Assembly: GCA_013416435.1 (NCBI GenBank)
Contig: JACCEN010000001.1
Location: forward strand, 124,001-188,000
DNA: 64,000 bases
Source of the DNA: Alcaligenaceae bacterium
Lineage (GTDB): Bacteria; Pseudomonadota; Gammaproteobacteria; Burkholderiales; Burkholderiaceae_B
Direction of reading: 5' to 3'
Below the pieces are notes generated by a model that ran no database searches, was not told the DNA's origin, and saw only the letters and a program-made list of their open reading frames with translations. This document shows positions 42,581 through 52,001 of this stretch, piece by piece. The first letter of the stretch is position 1. Each line of letters opens with the position of its first letter. The translations under genes were made by a program, and so were the position numbers.

Positions 42581-43681
42581 TCAGGAAGAAGCGGGCGGGC
42601 TGGACGGCGGCAGGACTTCGACCGGATCGCCATCGCGGACCTTCTGCAGCCCCGAGACGACCACTTGATCGCCGGCCCGCAGTCCGTCCTGGATTTCCAC
42701 GATGCCGCCGCGGCGCTGTCCCACTTTGACGACCACGCGCTTGGCCTTGCCGTCTTCAATACGATAAACATACTGCTCTTCGCCCGCCGGCACCAGCGCT
42801 GTTTCGGGCACCACGGTGACGAGCTCATCGGAAAACTGCAGCCGTACCCGGGCGAACATCCCGGGCCGCAGCTTGTCGTCGGCGTTGGGCACATCGGCAC
42901 GCAGGAGAATCGACCTGCCCCCCACCTCGACCAGCGGACTGATGGCGCCGACCACCCCTTCGCGGGCCTGGCCCGGTAGCGCATCGAAGCTGAGCGCCAG
43001 CTTGCTGCCTTCCTTGACTTGGCCAAGGTACTGCTCGGGTATGCGGAAATCCACCTTGAGAGGATCGATGGACTCGATGGGCACGAGCTCGGCGCCGGGA
43101 CTGACGTAGTCGCCCACCGATACATTGCGCAAGCCGATGAGTCCATCGAAGGGAGCGAGAATGACGGTCTTGTCCAGATTGGCCTGCGCCAGCGCCGCCG
43201 CCGCCTGCTGGACCTTGAGCTGGCTGGCGGACTCGTCGCGCGCCTGCTTGCTGATGAAGCCTTGCTTGCCCAGCTCGATTGCCCGCCGATACTGGCTATT
43301 GGCCAGGCTGAGGTTGGCCTGCGCCTGTTGCAACTGCGCCTTGGTCACGCTGTCGTCCAGCCGGATCAGCACTTGCCCCTTCTTGACCTTGCCGCCTTCG
43401 GAGAAATTGATTTCCGTGATCCGGCCAGTGATCTCAGGACGCAGCACGACGGAATCCTCTGAACGCAGGGTGCCGACGGCCGAGACGCCGCGCGGCATGG
43501 ACACTTGTTGCACAGCCCTGGCTTCCACCGTGACTTTCGCCGGCGCGTCGGTGCTTGCCGATGTCATCGCAGGTTTGGCCGCGCTCTTGGCTTCGCGTTC
43601 GGCCCACCACTTGGAGCCCCAGGCGCCAAGCCCCACGCCAAGCGCCAGCACCAATATCAAACCTAATGTGGATTGTTTCAT
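42581..43681 (-). CDS. RND efflux pump periplasmic adaptor (membrane fusion protein)
   Basis: A 366-residue HlyD/AcrA-type adaptor. One N-terminal helix anchors it (LGLILVLALGVGLGAWG), with no lipobox. A lipoyl hairpin region (TGRITEINFSEGGKVKKGQV, then LAPFDGLIGLRNVSVGDYV) and beta-barrel and membrane-proximal domains follow. It links the pump encoded next to it with an outer-membrane channel. First gene of the two-gene operon; no regulator gene adjoins. Confidence 0.92.
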   Translation of the reverse strand: MKQSTLGLILVLALGVGLGAWGSKWWAEREAKSAAKPAMTSASTDAPAKVTVEARAVQQVSMPRGVSAVGTLRSEDSVVLRPEITGRITEINFSEGGKVKKGQVLIRLDDSVTKAQLQQAQANLSLANSQYRRAIELGKQGFISKQARDESASQLKVQQAAAALAQANLDKTVILAPFDGLIGLRNVSVGDYVSPGAELVPIESIDPLKVDFRIPEQYLGQVKEGSKLALSFDALPGQAREGVVGAISPLVEVGGRSILLRADVPNADDKLRPGMFARVRLQFSDELVTVVPETALVPAGEEQYVYRIEDGKAKRVVVKVGQRRGGIVEIQDGLRAGDQVVVSGLQKVRDGDPVEVLPPSSPPASS

Positions 43682-43744
43682 CGAAGTAACGACTTGGACT
43701 TATGGATTACGGACAAGGCTGCGACTGTAGCATCGTAATAAGTT

Positions 43745-44218
43745 TTATTGCATATTTTTATTGACAAATGTTTTACGCACGGTTTCAACGCCCAGGTTCG
43801 CGAGTTCGTCCGCGCGCTCGTTGCCAGGGTCGCCGGCATGCCCCCGCACCCATTGCCACCGCACATCGTGCTGTTGCACCAGCGCATCAAGCGCCTGCCA
43901 TAGCTCGGCATTCTTGACCGGCTTGCGTTCGGCGGTGCGCCAGCCGCGCCGTTTCCAGTTGGCCAGCCATTCGCTCATGCCCTTCTGGACATATTGCGAA
44001 TCCGTATGCACCACGACCTGGCAAGGCCGCTTCAATGCCTGCAAGGCCATGATGACGGCCATCAGTTCCATGCGGTTGTTCGTGGTGTCGGGCTCACCGC
44101 CGTAAAGAGACTTTTCATGCTTGCCCTGGCGCAGCAACGCGCCCCAACCGCCCAGACCCGGGTTGCCTTTGCAAGCGCCATCCGTCCAGATGTCGACCTG
44201 ACTTGAATTTGTTGCCAT
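43745..44218 (-). CDS. rnhA: Ribonuclease HI
   Basis: A 157-residue enzyme that cuts RNA in RNA-DNA hybrids. All catalytic residues are visible: Asp13 in [12 protein letters not shown], Glu51 in NNRMELMAV, Asp73 in VVHTDSQYV, and the last Asp in [11 protein letters not shown]. It follows a methyltransferase gene on the same strand by about 20 bases, the usual order in this group. Confidence 0.96.
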   Translation of the reverse strand: MATNSSQVDIWTDGACKGNPGLGGWGALLRQGKHEKSLYGGEPDTTNNRMELMAVIMALQALKRPCQVVVHTDSQYVQKGMSEWLANWKRRGWRTAERKPVKNAELWQALDALVQQHDVRWQWVRGHAGDPGNERADELANLGVETVRKTFVNKNMQ

Positions 44219-44237
44219 ATACCGCTTGAATATCGAG

Positions 44238-45011
44238 TTAAGAGACTGAGTCGTGCCGGCGTTCCGACATATGCGTGCTGGTCACCACCGCTTGCCGCGC
44301 CACGCGCTTGCGCGCCTTCTTCCATTTAGTGCCCACCAGGCGCATGCCGGCGACCCGCTTGACCGCCGAGACTACGTAGACGGCCCCGCATACCGGCCAC
44401 CAGCGATCCCCCGCATGGTCCATGAACTTCCAGCGCTCCAGCCAGATCTCACTCGTGCAAGGCGGCGCATAGCAGCCGAACCGGCCGCGGTCCAGGTCCA
44501 GGGACAGCAATTTGAACCAGTCCTTCAGGCGCGGCAGCGAAACCTGGGCATGCGCCGGAATGGGCAGCAATGGATCCAGCCCGGGAATGCGGTCGCTGGC
44601 ACCCCAGAGGCTCCAGGGATTGAACCCGGAAATCACCACGCGCCCTTCAGGTACCAGCACGCGCTCGGCCTCGCGCAATACCTGATGGGGATCGGCCGAG
44701 CATTCCAGCACATGCGGCAGCACCAGCAGATCGATGCTCTGGGAGTCGAAAGGAAGATTCTCGGGTTCCGCGACGAGCACGGCGCCCTTGTGCGCGGCGG
44801 CATCGGCCACGGCACTGGAACGCCCCTTGTAAGGAATGCGATTCGCCTGGAGCAAGTCCCAATGCGGCAAGCCGATTTGTATGGCATGATAGCCGAATAC
44901 GTTGCTTACCATCGCATCTATGTGTTTTTGTTCCCAGCGTCGCACATATTGGCCCGGCGGCGTGCCCAGCCAATCGGCAAGCTCTAGAATAAGAGGTTGG
45001 TCCACCGACAC
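44238..45011 (-). CDS. SAM-dependent methyltransferase
   Basis: A 257-residue class I methyltransferase. The usual glycine-rich SAM loop near residue 40-60 is weak (FGYHAIQIG), but [24 protein letters not shown] and [26 protein letters not shown] are typical of the type 11 methyltransferases that neighbour rnhA. Substrate unknown. GAGGAG precedes the GTG at 45011. The gloB start is only 11 bases away on the other strand. Confidence 0.85.
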   Translation of the reverse strand: MSVDQPLILELADWLGTPPGQYVRRWEQKHIDAMVSNVFGYHAIQIGLPHWDLLQANRIPYKGRSSAVADAAAHKGAVLVAEPENLPFDSQSIDLLVLPHVLECSADPHQVLREAERVLVPEGRVVISGFNPWSLWGASDRIPGLDPLLPIPAHAQVSLPRLKDWFKLLSLDLDRGRFGCYAPPCTSEIWLERWKFMDHAGDRWWPVCGAVYVVSAVKRVAGMRLVGTKWKKARKRVARQAVVTSTHMSERRHDSVS

Positions 45012-45022
45012 GTCAACTCCTC

Positions 45023-45811
45023 ATGGTAACTGCTCGACTCATTCCCGTACCCGCCTTCACAGACAACTACATCTGGATGGTGCACAAGAACGGCCACGCC
45101 ATCGTTGTGGACCCGGGGCAGTCCGCGCCGGTCGAAAAAGCGCTGAAAGACCAGGACCTCGTACTCGACGCTATTTTACTGACCCATCATCATGGCGACC
45201 ACGTGGGCGGCGTGCTGGCCCTCCAGCGCCAGACCAACGCCCGCATCTATGGACCCGCGACAGAAACCCTGCCCGCCTGCGACCAAGCACTCAGGCAAGG
45301 CGATACGGTACAATTGCCCACCGTCGGCCTTGAGCTTTCCGTACTCGACGTACCCGGACACACCGCCGGGCACATTGCGTACTTCGGCAAACTTGATACG
45401 GGTAAACCCGTGCTTTTTTGCGGCGACACGCTTTTTGCCGCGGGTTGCGGGCGTCTGTTTGAAGGCACACCTGCCCAAATGGCGGAATCTCTGGGTAAAC
45501 TTAGCGCTTTGCCCGCGGCCACCCTGGTGTGCTGTGCACATGAATATACACTGGCAAACCTGCGCTGGGCGCTCGAGGTCGAACCGGACAACGGCAATTT
45601 GCGGCAACGATGGGAAGATGCAGCGACGCTGCGCTCGAAGGGCGAGCCCACCTTGCCCTCCACGATCGGAGCCGAACTGGAAACCAACCCGTTCCTGCGC
45701 ACCGATCAGGCAGCCGTAGCGCAGGCCGCCGCAAGGTTTGCGGGACAGGCCTTGCGAGATCCGGTCGATGTCTTTGCCAGCCTGCGCGAATGGAAGAACA
45801 ACTTTAAATGA
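45023..45811 (+). CDS. gloB: Hydroxyacylglutathione hydrolase (glyoxalase II)
   Basis: A 262-residue metallo-beta-lactamase-fold enzyme that hydrolyses S-D-lactoylglutathione to lactate and glutathione in methylglyoxal detoxification. The metal motif LTHHHGDHVGG (His55, His57, Asp59, His60), VPGHTAGH, FCGDTLF and CCAHEYTLANLRWA are all present. It is divergent from the methyltransferase and is followed by mltD eight bases later. Confidence 0.95.
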   Translation: MVTARLIPVPAFTDNYIWMVHKNGHAIVVDPGQSAPVEKALKDQDLVLDAILLTHHHGDHVGGVLALQRQTNARIYGPATETLPACDQALRQGDTVQLPTVGLELSVLDVPGHTAGHIAYFGKLDTGKPVLFCGDTLFAAGCGRLFEGTPAQMAESLGKLSALPAATLVCCAHEYTLANLRWALEVEPDNGNLRQRWEDAATLRSKGEPTLPSTIGAELETNPFLRTDQAAVAQAAARFAGQALRDPVDVFASLREWKNNFK

Positions 45812-45818
45812 TCTACCA

Positions 45819-47216
45819 ATGAACTGCATACGACTATTCATTCTGCTTATCGTAGCAGTGCTGGCCGGCTGCGCGGCCAATCAGTCCAAGAATCCCTACG
45901 CCCACGACAAGAAAGTCTATTCCGCCGCTGAAACCTCGCGCACCATAGATCTTACCCACCCGCCCCGCGACATGTGGGACCGCATTCGCCGCGGCTTCGC
46001 CATTCCCAACCTGCAAAGCGAACTGACGCAGCAATGGACGGACTACTACGCCTCGCACCCAGAGTCGGTCCTGCTCATGAGCCAGCGGGCCGGCAAGTAC
46101 CTGTATCACATCGTCGATGAACTCGACCGGCGCGGCCTGCCCACCGAATTGGCGCTGCTTCCTTTCGTGGAAAGCGCCTACAACCCCACCGCCCTGTCGC
46201 GCGCCCATGCCTCGGGCCTGTGGCAGTTCGTCCCCGCCACGGGGCGCCAGTACAAACTGACACAGGACTGGTGGCGCGACCAGCGCCGTGACCCCGTCGC
46301 CTCGACCAGCGCCGCGCTGGACTACCTGTCGTATCTGTACGACTTCCAGGGCGATTGGCACTTGGCCCTGGCGTCCTACAACTGGGGCGAAGGCGCGGTC
46401 AAGCGCGCACTGGAAAAGAATGCCCAGGCCGGCTTGCCCACCGACTACGTCTCCATCAGGATGCCGGACGAAACGCGCAACTACGTGCCCAAGCTCCAGG
46501 CCATCAAGAATATCGTCGCGGATCCCACGCGATTCGGCATCACCTTGCCGCCGGTCAGCAATACGCCTTACTTCACCACCGTCAAGAAAACGCAGGACAT
46601 CGACGTCGAAGTGGCCGCCAAGCTGGCCGAAATGTCGATGGAAGAATTCACGTCGCTCAACGCCTCGTACAATCGGCCCATCATCCTGGCCGAACACGAG
46701 CCCGTGCTGCTGCTGCCGACCAACCGCGTCGACATCTTCAATGCCAACCTCGCGGCCTACAAAGGCAGGCTGACCTCCTGGAACGTCTATCGCACCAAGA
46801 AAGGCGAATCCTATGCGGCCATCGCCAAGAAGCACGGCATCAGCCTTGGCAGGCTGATGGCCGCAAATGGCCTGAGCACCAAACAAAAAGTCGCAAGCGC
46901 GCAAACGCTGCTGGTACCCGCCACCGGCACAGCGCCTGCAACGACCGGCGGCATCCAGCTGGCGTCCTTCGATCCTTCCGCATCGGCGCCCGAAGCCACA
47001 GCGAAGCGAGCCACCCGAAAAAACAACGACGTGGTCGTCCTGAAACGGCAGGCCAATGTCCGCACCCATACCGTCAAGGGAGGAGACACGCTTTTCTCCC
47101 TGGCGAAACGCTACAACACGACTGTCACCGAACTGCGCAAGCTCAACAACCTCAAGAACGACAAACTCGCCACCGGCAAGAAGCTGCGCGTTCCGGGCAC
47201 CGGCATGCGCGGCTGA
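45819..47216 (+). CDS. mltD: Membrane-bound lytic murein transglycosylase D
   Basis: A 465-residue lipoprotein. The lipobox LAGC is at residue 17. The lysozyme-like domain has the catalytic Glu in PFVESAYNP, then ASGLWQFVPATGRQYKL. Two LysM peptidoglycan-binding domains follow, WNVYRTKKGESYAAIAKKHG near residue 320 and HTVKGGDTLFSLAKRYN near residue 415. It cleaves peptidoglycan glycan strands with formation of 1,6-anhydro ends. The ATG at 45819 is set by the signal; the frame is open upstream into gloB. Confidence 0.94.
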   Translation: MNCIRLFILLIVAVLAGCAANQSKNPYAHDKKVYSAAETSRTIDLTHPPRDMWDRIRRGFAIPNLQSELTQQWTDYYASHPESVLLMSQRAGKYLYHIVDELDRRGLPTELALLPFVESAYNPTALSRAHASGLWQFVPATGRQYKLTQDWWRDQRRDPVASTSAALDYLSYLYDFQGDWHLALASYNWGEGAVKRALEKNAQAGLPTDYVSIRMPDETRNYVPKLQAIKNIVADPTRFGITLPPVSNTPYFTTVKKTQDIDVEVAAKLAEMSMEEFTSLNASYNRPIILAEHEPVLLLPTNRVDIFNANLAAYKGRLTSWNVYRTKKGESYAAIAKKHGISLGRLMAANGLSTKQKVASAQTLLVPATGTAPATTGGIQLASFDPSASAPEATAKRATRKNNDVVVLKRQANVRTHTVKGGDTLFSLAKRYNTTVTELRKLNNLKNDKLATGKKLRVPGTGMRG

Positions 47217-47246
47217 TTCTCATTTCATAATCAAAGGATTTATCTC

Positions 47247-48029
47247 ATGGGTTTCCTGGACGGAAAACGCATACTGATAACCGGCGTCATTTCGAACCGC
47301 TCGATCGCCTACGGCATCGCGCGGGCCTGTCGCCATCAAGGCGCGGAACTCGCCTTCACCTACGCGGGCGAGCGCTTCCAAGAGCGTGTCACGGAATTCG
47401 CCGCTGAATTCGGCAGCAACATCGTCATTCCCTGCGACGTGGCCGAAGACGAGCAAATCGACAACACCTTCAGGGTGCTGGGCGAGCACTGGGACGGCCT
47501 GGACGGCCTGGTCCATTCGATCGGCTTCGCCCCACGCGAGGCCATTGCGGGCGATCTGCTCGACGGCCTCTCCCGCGAAGCCTTCCGCATCGCGCACGAC
47601 ATCTCCGCCTACAGCTTTCCCGCACTGGCCAAGGCCGCCCTGCCCATGCTGAAGGGCCGCAACAGCTCGGTGCTGACTCTTACCTACCTGGGCGCCGAAC
47701 GAGTCGTTCCTCATTACAACACCATGGGCCTGGCCAAGGCATCGCTCGAAGCCAGCGTACGCTACCTGGCCTCCGCCCTCGGCTCCGAAGGCATCCGCGC
47801 CAACGCGATCTCGGCAGGTCCCATCAAGACCTTGGCCGCCAGCGGCATCAAGGATTTCTCCACCATCTTCAAGTATGTGGAAACCCATGCGCCACTGCGC
47901 CGCAACGTCACGATCGACGACGTCGGCAACGCGGCCGCCTTCATGCTGTCGGACCTGGCAGCCGGCATCACCGGCGAAGTCACCCATGTGGATGCCGGCT
48001 TCTCGACCGTGGTTCCTGGCATGGAATAA
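47247..48029 (+). CDS. fabI: Enoyl-[acyl-carrier-protein] reductase (NADH)
   Basis: A 260-residue short-chain dehydrogenase-fold enzyme, the last step of each fatty-acid elongation round. FabI features: [20 protein letters not shown] at the start, [31 protein letters not shown] with both Tyr and Lys of the Y-x6-K site, and [18 protein letters not shown] lies upstream. Ends eight bases before the next repeat cluster. The enzyme is the target of triclosan and isoniazid-like inhibitors. Confidence 0.96.
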   Translation: MGFLDGKRILITGVISNRSIAYGIARACRHQGAELAFTYAGERFQERVTEFAAEFGSNIVIPCDVAEDEQIDNTFRVLGEHWDGLDGLVHSIGFAPREAIAGDLLDGLSREAFRIAHDISAYSFPALAKAALPMLKGRNSSVLTLTYLGAERVVPHYNTMGLAKASLEASVRYLASALGSEGIRANAISAGPIKTLAASGIKDFSTIFKYVETHAPLRRNVTIDDVGNAAAFMLSDLAAGITGEVTHVDAGFSTVVPGME

Positions 48030-48036
48030 GGGCTGA

Positions 48037-48204
48037 GGGGTCAGACCCATGGGTCTGACCCCGGCCAGAAACTCTGCGGGCGGGTGAAGGGGTCAGACCC
48101 CGTACGGGGTCTGACCCCAGCCAGAAAGAGATAAAAGGGTCAGACCCATGGGTCTGACCCTGCGGGAAGGTGGAGGGGTCAGACCCCGCACGGGGTCTGA
48201 CCCC
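48037..48204. repeat. Four palindromic repeats between fabI and GST genes
   Basis: Copies at 48037-48062 (26 bases, centre AT), 48089-48118 (centre GTAC), 48137-48160 (24 bases, centre AT) and 48175-48204 (centre GCAC). Spacers share GCCAGAAA and TGCGGG blocks, which points to local tandem duplication of unit plus spacer. The last copy encodes the end of the GST gene. Confidence 0.95.
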
Positions 48205-48853
48205 CATCCCCGAAGCGCTCTCCCTGGGTGCCTTCGCGCCAGGGTGAATATTTCTTCATCACTTGCTCGAACAGCGGACTGTTCATCCAGGCGTCCAGCC
48301 ATGCTTGCAGGCATGGCCACGCCTGAGCTTGAAACCAGTCTTTATCGGTATGCGCGAACTGCCGGATGAAAGGCGCGATCGCCATGTCCGCCAATGAGGG
48401 CGAGTTTCCGAAAAGAAAGGGCGAAGCTTGCAGCGATTTGTCGAGTCCCTGCAGCCAAAGCCCGGCTTCATCGCGATGCGCGAGACCCGTGTCGAGCCCA
48501 AAACGCTGCGGATACTTATAGCGATCGAGCAGCGGCTTGAATTCGTCGTCGCAGCGCGCGATGAGGGCCAAGGCCGCGTGCAAGCCGCCTTGGCCGGGCG
48601 CAAGCCAGCCTTCCGGGTCATTCTGACCCAGCGCCCACAGCATGATGTCCAGGCTTTGATCGATGACGCGTCCATCGGTATTGATCAGCACCGGCACCGT
48701 GCCTTTGGGTGATGCCGCCAGTAAAGAAGGCGGCTTGTCGCGCAGTACGATTTCGCGCAGTTCGCATACGTGCCCGCTTACGGCAATGGCCAGGCGCGCC
48801 CGCATGGCATAGGGACACCGCCTGAAGGAATAAAGGACGGGAAGCATGTTCAT
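48179..48853 (-). CDS. Glutathione S-transferase family protein
   Basis: A 224-residue protein with an N-terminal thioredoxin-fold domain (LPVLYSFRRCPYAMRARLAI, with CPYA in glutaredoxin position, and KGTVPVLINTDGRVIDQS) and a helical C-terminal domain. It is GST-like or glutaredoxin-2-like; the substrate is unknown. The native sequence ends near EQVMKKYSPWREGT. The last residues GQTPCGV and the TGA stop come from the repeat at 48175-48204, the same kind of tail as in pcaD. Confidence 0.88.
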   Translation of the reverse strand: MNMLPVLYSFRRCPYAMRARLAIAVSGHVCELREIVLRDKPPSLLAASPKGTVPVLINTDGRVIDQSLDIMLWALGQNDPEGWLAPGQGGLHAALALIARCDDEFKPLLDRYKYPQRFGLDTGLAHRDEAGLWLQGLDKSLQASPFLFGNSPSLADMAIAPFIRQFAHTDKDWFQAQAWPCLQAWLDAWMNSPLFEQVMKKYSPWREGTQGERFGDGGQTPCGV

Positions 48854-48889
48854 GGAAGGCGACCGAGAGGGCTGCAGCCCACAGGCGCC

Positions 48890-49849
48890 CTAGGCGTCTA
48901 CGGACGCAGCGGCCTGCGGACGCTCGAGGCGCACACCGATATGGCGCTGCTTGCGCTGACGCGCCAACTGGACCTGCTTTTGGCGCTCGCGAAAACGCTG
49001 CAACTGGTCTGCAGTATGTTTATTGTGGCAATGGGGGCAACTGACGCCTTCCTCGTAATGCTCCGAAGCCTTGTCCTCGGCGCCGAGCGGCAGCCGGCAT
49101 GCGCGGCAAAACTCGTAATCGCCGGGCTCCAGGCCGTGGCCCACGGACACCCGCTCATCGAAGACGAAGCATTGTCCATCCCACAGGCTGTCTTGGGCCT
49201 TGACGGTTTCCAGATACTTGAGTATGCCGCCCTCGAGGTGGTAGACGTTCTCGAAGCCTTGTGAGCGCAAGTAAGCGGTCGACTTCTCGCAGCGGATTCC
49301 ACCGGTACAGAACATGGCGACCTTGGCGTTCCTGTTCAGGATGCCGCCTTCGGCCGAATGCTCCCGCACCCATTCTGGAAATTCGGTGAAGCTGGACGTA
49401 TGCGGATTGATGGCGCGCTTGAAAGTGCCGATGGAGACTTCGTAATCATTGCGGCAGTCCACCACAATGACATCCGGATCGGCAATGAGCTCGTTCCATT
49501 CGTCGGGCTTCACATAAGTGCCGGCCATGGTGCGCGCATGCACGTTGGGAACGCCCATGGTGACGATTTCGCGTTTCAGCTTCACCTTCATGCGATAGAA
49601 CGGCATGTGCTCGGACCACGATTCCTTGTGCTCCAGCGCGGCAAGGCGCGGGTCTTGGCGCAAATGATCAAGCACTGCCCGGATCCCGGCCTGGGGACCC
49701 GCAATCGTGCCGTTGACGCCCTCTTCCGCCAGCAGCAGCGTGCCCTTGACGCCCTGCGACTCGCAGAAATCGAAAAGAGGCTGCTGCAACTCGCGAAAGT
49801 CGGGGAGCTCCACGAATTTATATAGTGCTGCAATAAGAAAGTTGGCCAT
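48890..49849 (-). CDS. trhO: tRNA uridine(34) hydroxylase (rhodanese domain)
   Basis: A 319-residue YceA/TrhO-type protein that hydroxylates uridine 34 of certain tRNAs. [15 protein letters not shown] is the characteristic start, [16 protein letters not shown] follows, the rhodanese domain has [17 protein letters not shown], and the active-site Cys is in [13 protein letters not shown] zinc-like C-terminal part has CRACRLPL and CPHCHNKHT. The frame extends upstream to 50152, but the family start is the ATG at 49849. Confidence 0.95.
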   Translation of the reverse strand: MANFLIAALYKFVELPDFRELQQPLFDFCESQGVKGTLLLAEEGVNGTIAGPQAGIRAVLDHLRQDPRLAALEHKESWSEHMPFYRMKVKLKREIVTMGVPNVHARTMAGTYVKPDEWNELIADPDVIVVDCRNDYEVSIGTFKRAINPHTSSFTEFPEWVREHSAEGGILNRNAKVAMFCTGGIRCEKSTAYLRSQGFENVYHLEGGILKYLETVKAQDSLWDGQCFVFDERVSVGHGLEPGDYEFCRACRLPLGAEDKASEHYEEGVSCPHCHNKHTADQLQRFRERQKQVQLARQRKQRHIGVRLERPQAAASVDA

Positions 49850-49955
49850 GACGCGGAATGAAAATGATCGGTATGCTGAGGACGCCATTTTACCGCCAAC
49901 ACAGCGACGGCGTTTCCAGTATGATGAAGAACCCTCATGCAGCAAGGAAACGCAT

Positions 49956-50294
49956 ATGCCCCGGATACTGATCCTACCGGCCATCCTGGCGCTTGCAGGG
50001 CTGGGCGCCTGCGCCAGCGGCACAGGCAGCGACACAGCCCGGACGAGCGCCTCGTCCAGCGCGCCGGCCGTCACCGAAACCGCCGATACGCAGGTCTGCA
50101 ACGACGACCTCGCCCAGTCCGCCATAGGCAAAAAGGCCGACGAGGCGCTCATCGAAGAATACCGTCAGCGCAGCCAATCCAAGTTCGCCCGGATGCTCAG
50201 GCCGCGCAGCGTCATGACCATGGAATACAACCCTCAGCGCCTGAACCTGCGTGTCGATGATAACGATATCGTCATGAGCGTCAACTGCGGCTGA
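49956..50294 (+). CDS. I78-family peptidase-inhibitor-like lipoprotein
   Basis: A 112-residue protein with a lipobox (LAGLGAC, Cys at about 19), a Ser/Thr-rich linker and the I78 domain: [12 protein letters not shown], then [18 protein letters not shown] and the end MSVNCG with the second Cys. Members inhibit serine proteases in fungi; bacterial copies are periplasmic or outer-membrane lipoproteins of unclear role. AAGGAAA precedes the start. Confidence 0.87.
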   Translation: MPRILILPAILALAGLGACASGTGSDTARTSASSSAPAVTETADTQVCNDDLAQSAIGKKADEALIEEYRQRSQSKFARMLRPRSVMTMEYNPQRLNLRVDDNDIVMSVNCG

Positions 50295-50306
50295 TCCCCA
50301 CGACGT

Positions 50307-51371
50307 ATGGACTCACTCACCCAGGCCGTGCTTGGCGCCGGAATCCAGGGCGCCATGCTGGGCCGCTTCCAGGGCCGAAAGGCACTGCTGGCTGGCGCAG
50401 CGCTGGCAACCCTGCCCGACCTGGATGTCTTGATCGACTACGGAGACCCCGTCTCCGGCATGATCAATCACCGTGGATTTTCTCATTCCCTGTTCGTGCT
50501 GACGCTCATGGCGGCCGTGCTGGCGTGGGGCATGCGCCGATGGCGCCCGTCGCCCCTGTACAGTGATCGCCGGCTGTTCCTGACGTTATGGCTGGTGCTG
50601 ATCACGCATCCCTTGCTCGATGCCTTCACCAGCTACGGCACCCAGCTGTGGTGGCCGCTGACCCCCACGCCCACCGCATGGGCCAGCCTGTTCATCATCG
50701 ATCCCTTCTTTACCGTGCCGCTGCTATTGGTCGTGGCGGTCGGCCTCGTGGTGGGAAACCGCTGGCACATGCAACCCGCCTTCTGCTGGGCACTGGCCTG
50801 GTGCGCGGCATATATTGCCCTGTCTGTCGGCGCCAAGACCATCGTCGAGACCCGTGTAAGGCAGCATCTTGAACAGCAGGGCCACACCGTCGTGGCGATG
50901 TTTTCCACGCCCCAGCCTTTCAACATCGTGTTGTGGCGCGTCCTGGCCCGTACAGACGGCGATCATTACATAGAGACCATCGCCAGTCTGCTGGATCGCA
51001 CACCGGGCGAAAGCCTTGAGGCGCCGCTGAACAGCGGGCTGGCCGAGGCCGTTGGCCCTGCTCCCCAGCTGAGCGGGCTGCGCTGGTTCACCGACAATTG
51101 GCTGCGCTACGACGCGGTGGGCAACCAACTGGTGGTCAGCGATCTGCGCATGGGCATCGGCACAGGCTATTACAGTTTTCGCTTCCTGGTCGCCCGCCGC
51201 AACGGCGAAGACGCCCCATGGACCGCCGTTACTCCGGCGTATTGGCACCGCGAACGCGGCCTGGACGAACTTCCCGCCGTCATGTGGCGGACTGTGCGGC
51301 CCGATCCTCCTCTTCCCCTTCATGAGTGGGAAACCCTGATGACGCTCCAGCGCGGTATGACGGCACGTTAA
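50307..51371 (+). CDS. Inner-membrane metal-dependent hydrolase (YdjM/YbcI-like)
   Basis: A 354-residue protein of the DUF457 family. The metal motif NHRGFSHSLFVL, together with LPDLDVLIDYGD and THPLLDAFTSYGTQLWWP, is conserved. Several membrane helices (near 60-80, 95-115, 130-150 and 165-180) and a soluble C-terminal part of about 150 residues follow. In enteric bacteria the homologue is LexA-controlled; here no such control is visible. Enzymatic activity is unproven in the family. Follows the I78 lipoprotein gene by 12 bases. Confidence 0.85.
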   Translation: MDSLTQAVLGAGIQGAMLGRFQGRKALLAGAALATLPDLDVLIDYGDPVSGMINHRGFSHSLFVLTLMAAVLAWGMRRWRPSPLYSDRRLFLTLWLVLITHPLLDAFTSYGTQLWWPLTPTPTAWASLFIIDPFFTVPLLLVVAVGLVVGNRWHMQPAFCWALAWCAAYIALSVGAKTIVETRVRQHLEQQGHTVVAMFSTPQPFNIVLWRVLARTDGDHYIETIASLLDRTPGESLEAPLNSGLAEAVGPAPQLSGLRWFTDNWLRYDAVGNQLVVSDLRMGIGTGYYSFRFLVARRNGEDAPWTAVTPAYWHRERGLDELPAVMWRTVRPDPPLPLHEWETLMTLQRGMTAR

Positions 51372-51434
51372 TTGCACTCCATCGGGTAGCCGGCGGCCTT
51401 CTTGCCGCCGCATATCCGACAATGGAGAGTCGCA

Positions 51435-51920
51435 ATGAACAAATCCCGTATCCCGGTCGCCCAAAAAGAGGTCCTGTCGCTGCTTCTCGACGACCATAAA
51501 CGAGCGAAACAGCTTTTCAAGGATTTCGAGTCCGCAAAGGACTCCGCCACGAAAGAGGAAATTGCGCACACCGTCTGTATCGAGCTGCAAATCCATACCG
51601 AACTGGAGGAGCAGCATTTCTATCCTTTCCTGCGGCAGCAGGATCCAGAAACCTTCGGCGATCTTCTGGACGAAGCCAAAGTGGAGCATGCCAGCGCCAA
51701 ATCGCTGATCGAGCAGATTCTGGCGATGAAACCCGACGACGATTTGTACGATGCCACCGTCACCGTCCTTGGCGAGTACGTGTCGCACCACGTCAAGGAA
51801 GAAGAGGAAGAGCTCTTTCCCCAGGTCATTTCCAAAAAGATCGAGTTGCGAGAGCTGCTGGATCCCATGATGGCACTCAAGGAACAGATGCAGGAAAGGC
51901 TCGAGCCCGCCGCGGCATGA
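51435..51920 (+). CDS. Hemerythrin-like cation-binding protein
   Basis: A 161-residue four-helix protein with the hemerythrin HHE pattern: LLDDHKRAKQLF, HTELEEQHFYPFLR, EAKVEHASAKSLIEQ and VSHHVKEEEEELFPQV, giving the His and Glu ligands of a di-iron site. It may bind oxygen or store iron. GGAG precedes the ATG at 51435. It stands 81 bases upstream of the glycan operon, so may be separate. Confidence 0.92.
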   Translation: MNKSRIPVAQKEVLSLLLDDHKRAKQLFKDFESAKDSATKEEIAHTVCIELQIHTELEEQHFYPFLRQQDPETFGDLLDEAKVEHASAKSLIEQILAMKPDDDLYDATVTVLGEYVSHHVKEEEEELFPQVISKKIELRELLDPMMALKEQMQERLEPAAA

Positions 51921-52001
51921 GTCGGTGCCGCGCCTTGCGGGCACATAACTTGCAATGACGGCTCACTCGGCCTCTGCCGCACTTCTTTAGGGAGATCTAC
52001 A

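Noticed and set aside
39968-42979. A 1003-residue open frame opposite the RND pump gene
   Set aside because: It is a shadow frame, rich in His, Asp, Arg and Gln, with no domain; the minus-strand RND protein is unmistakable.
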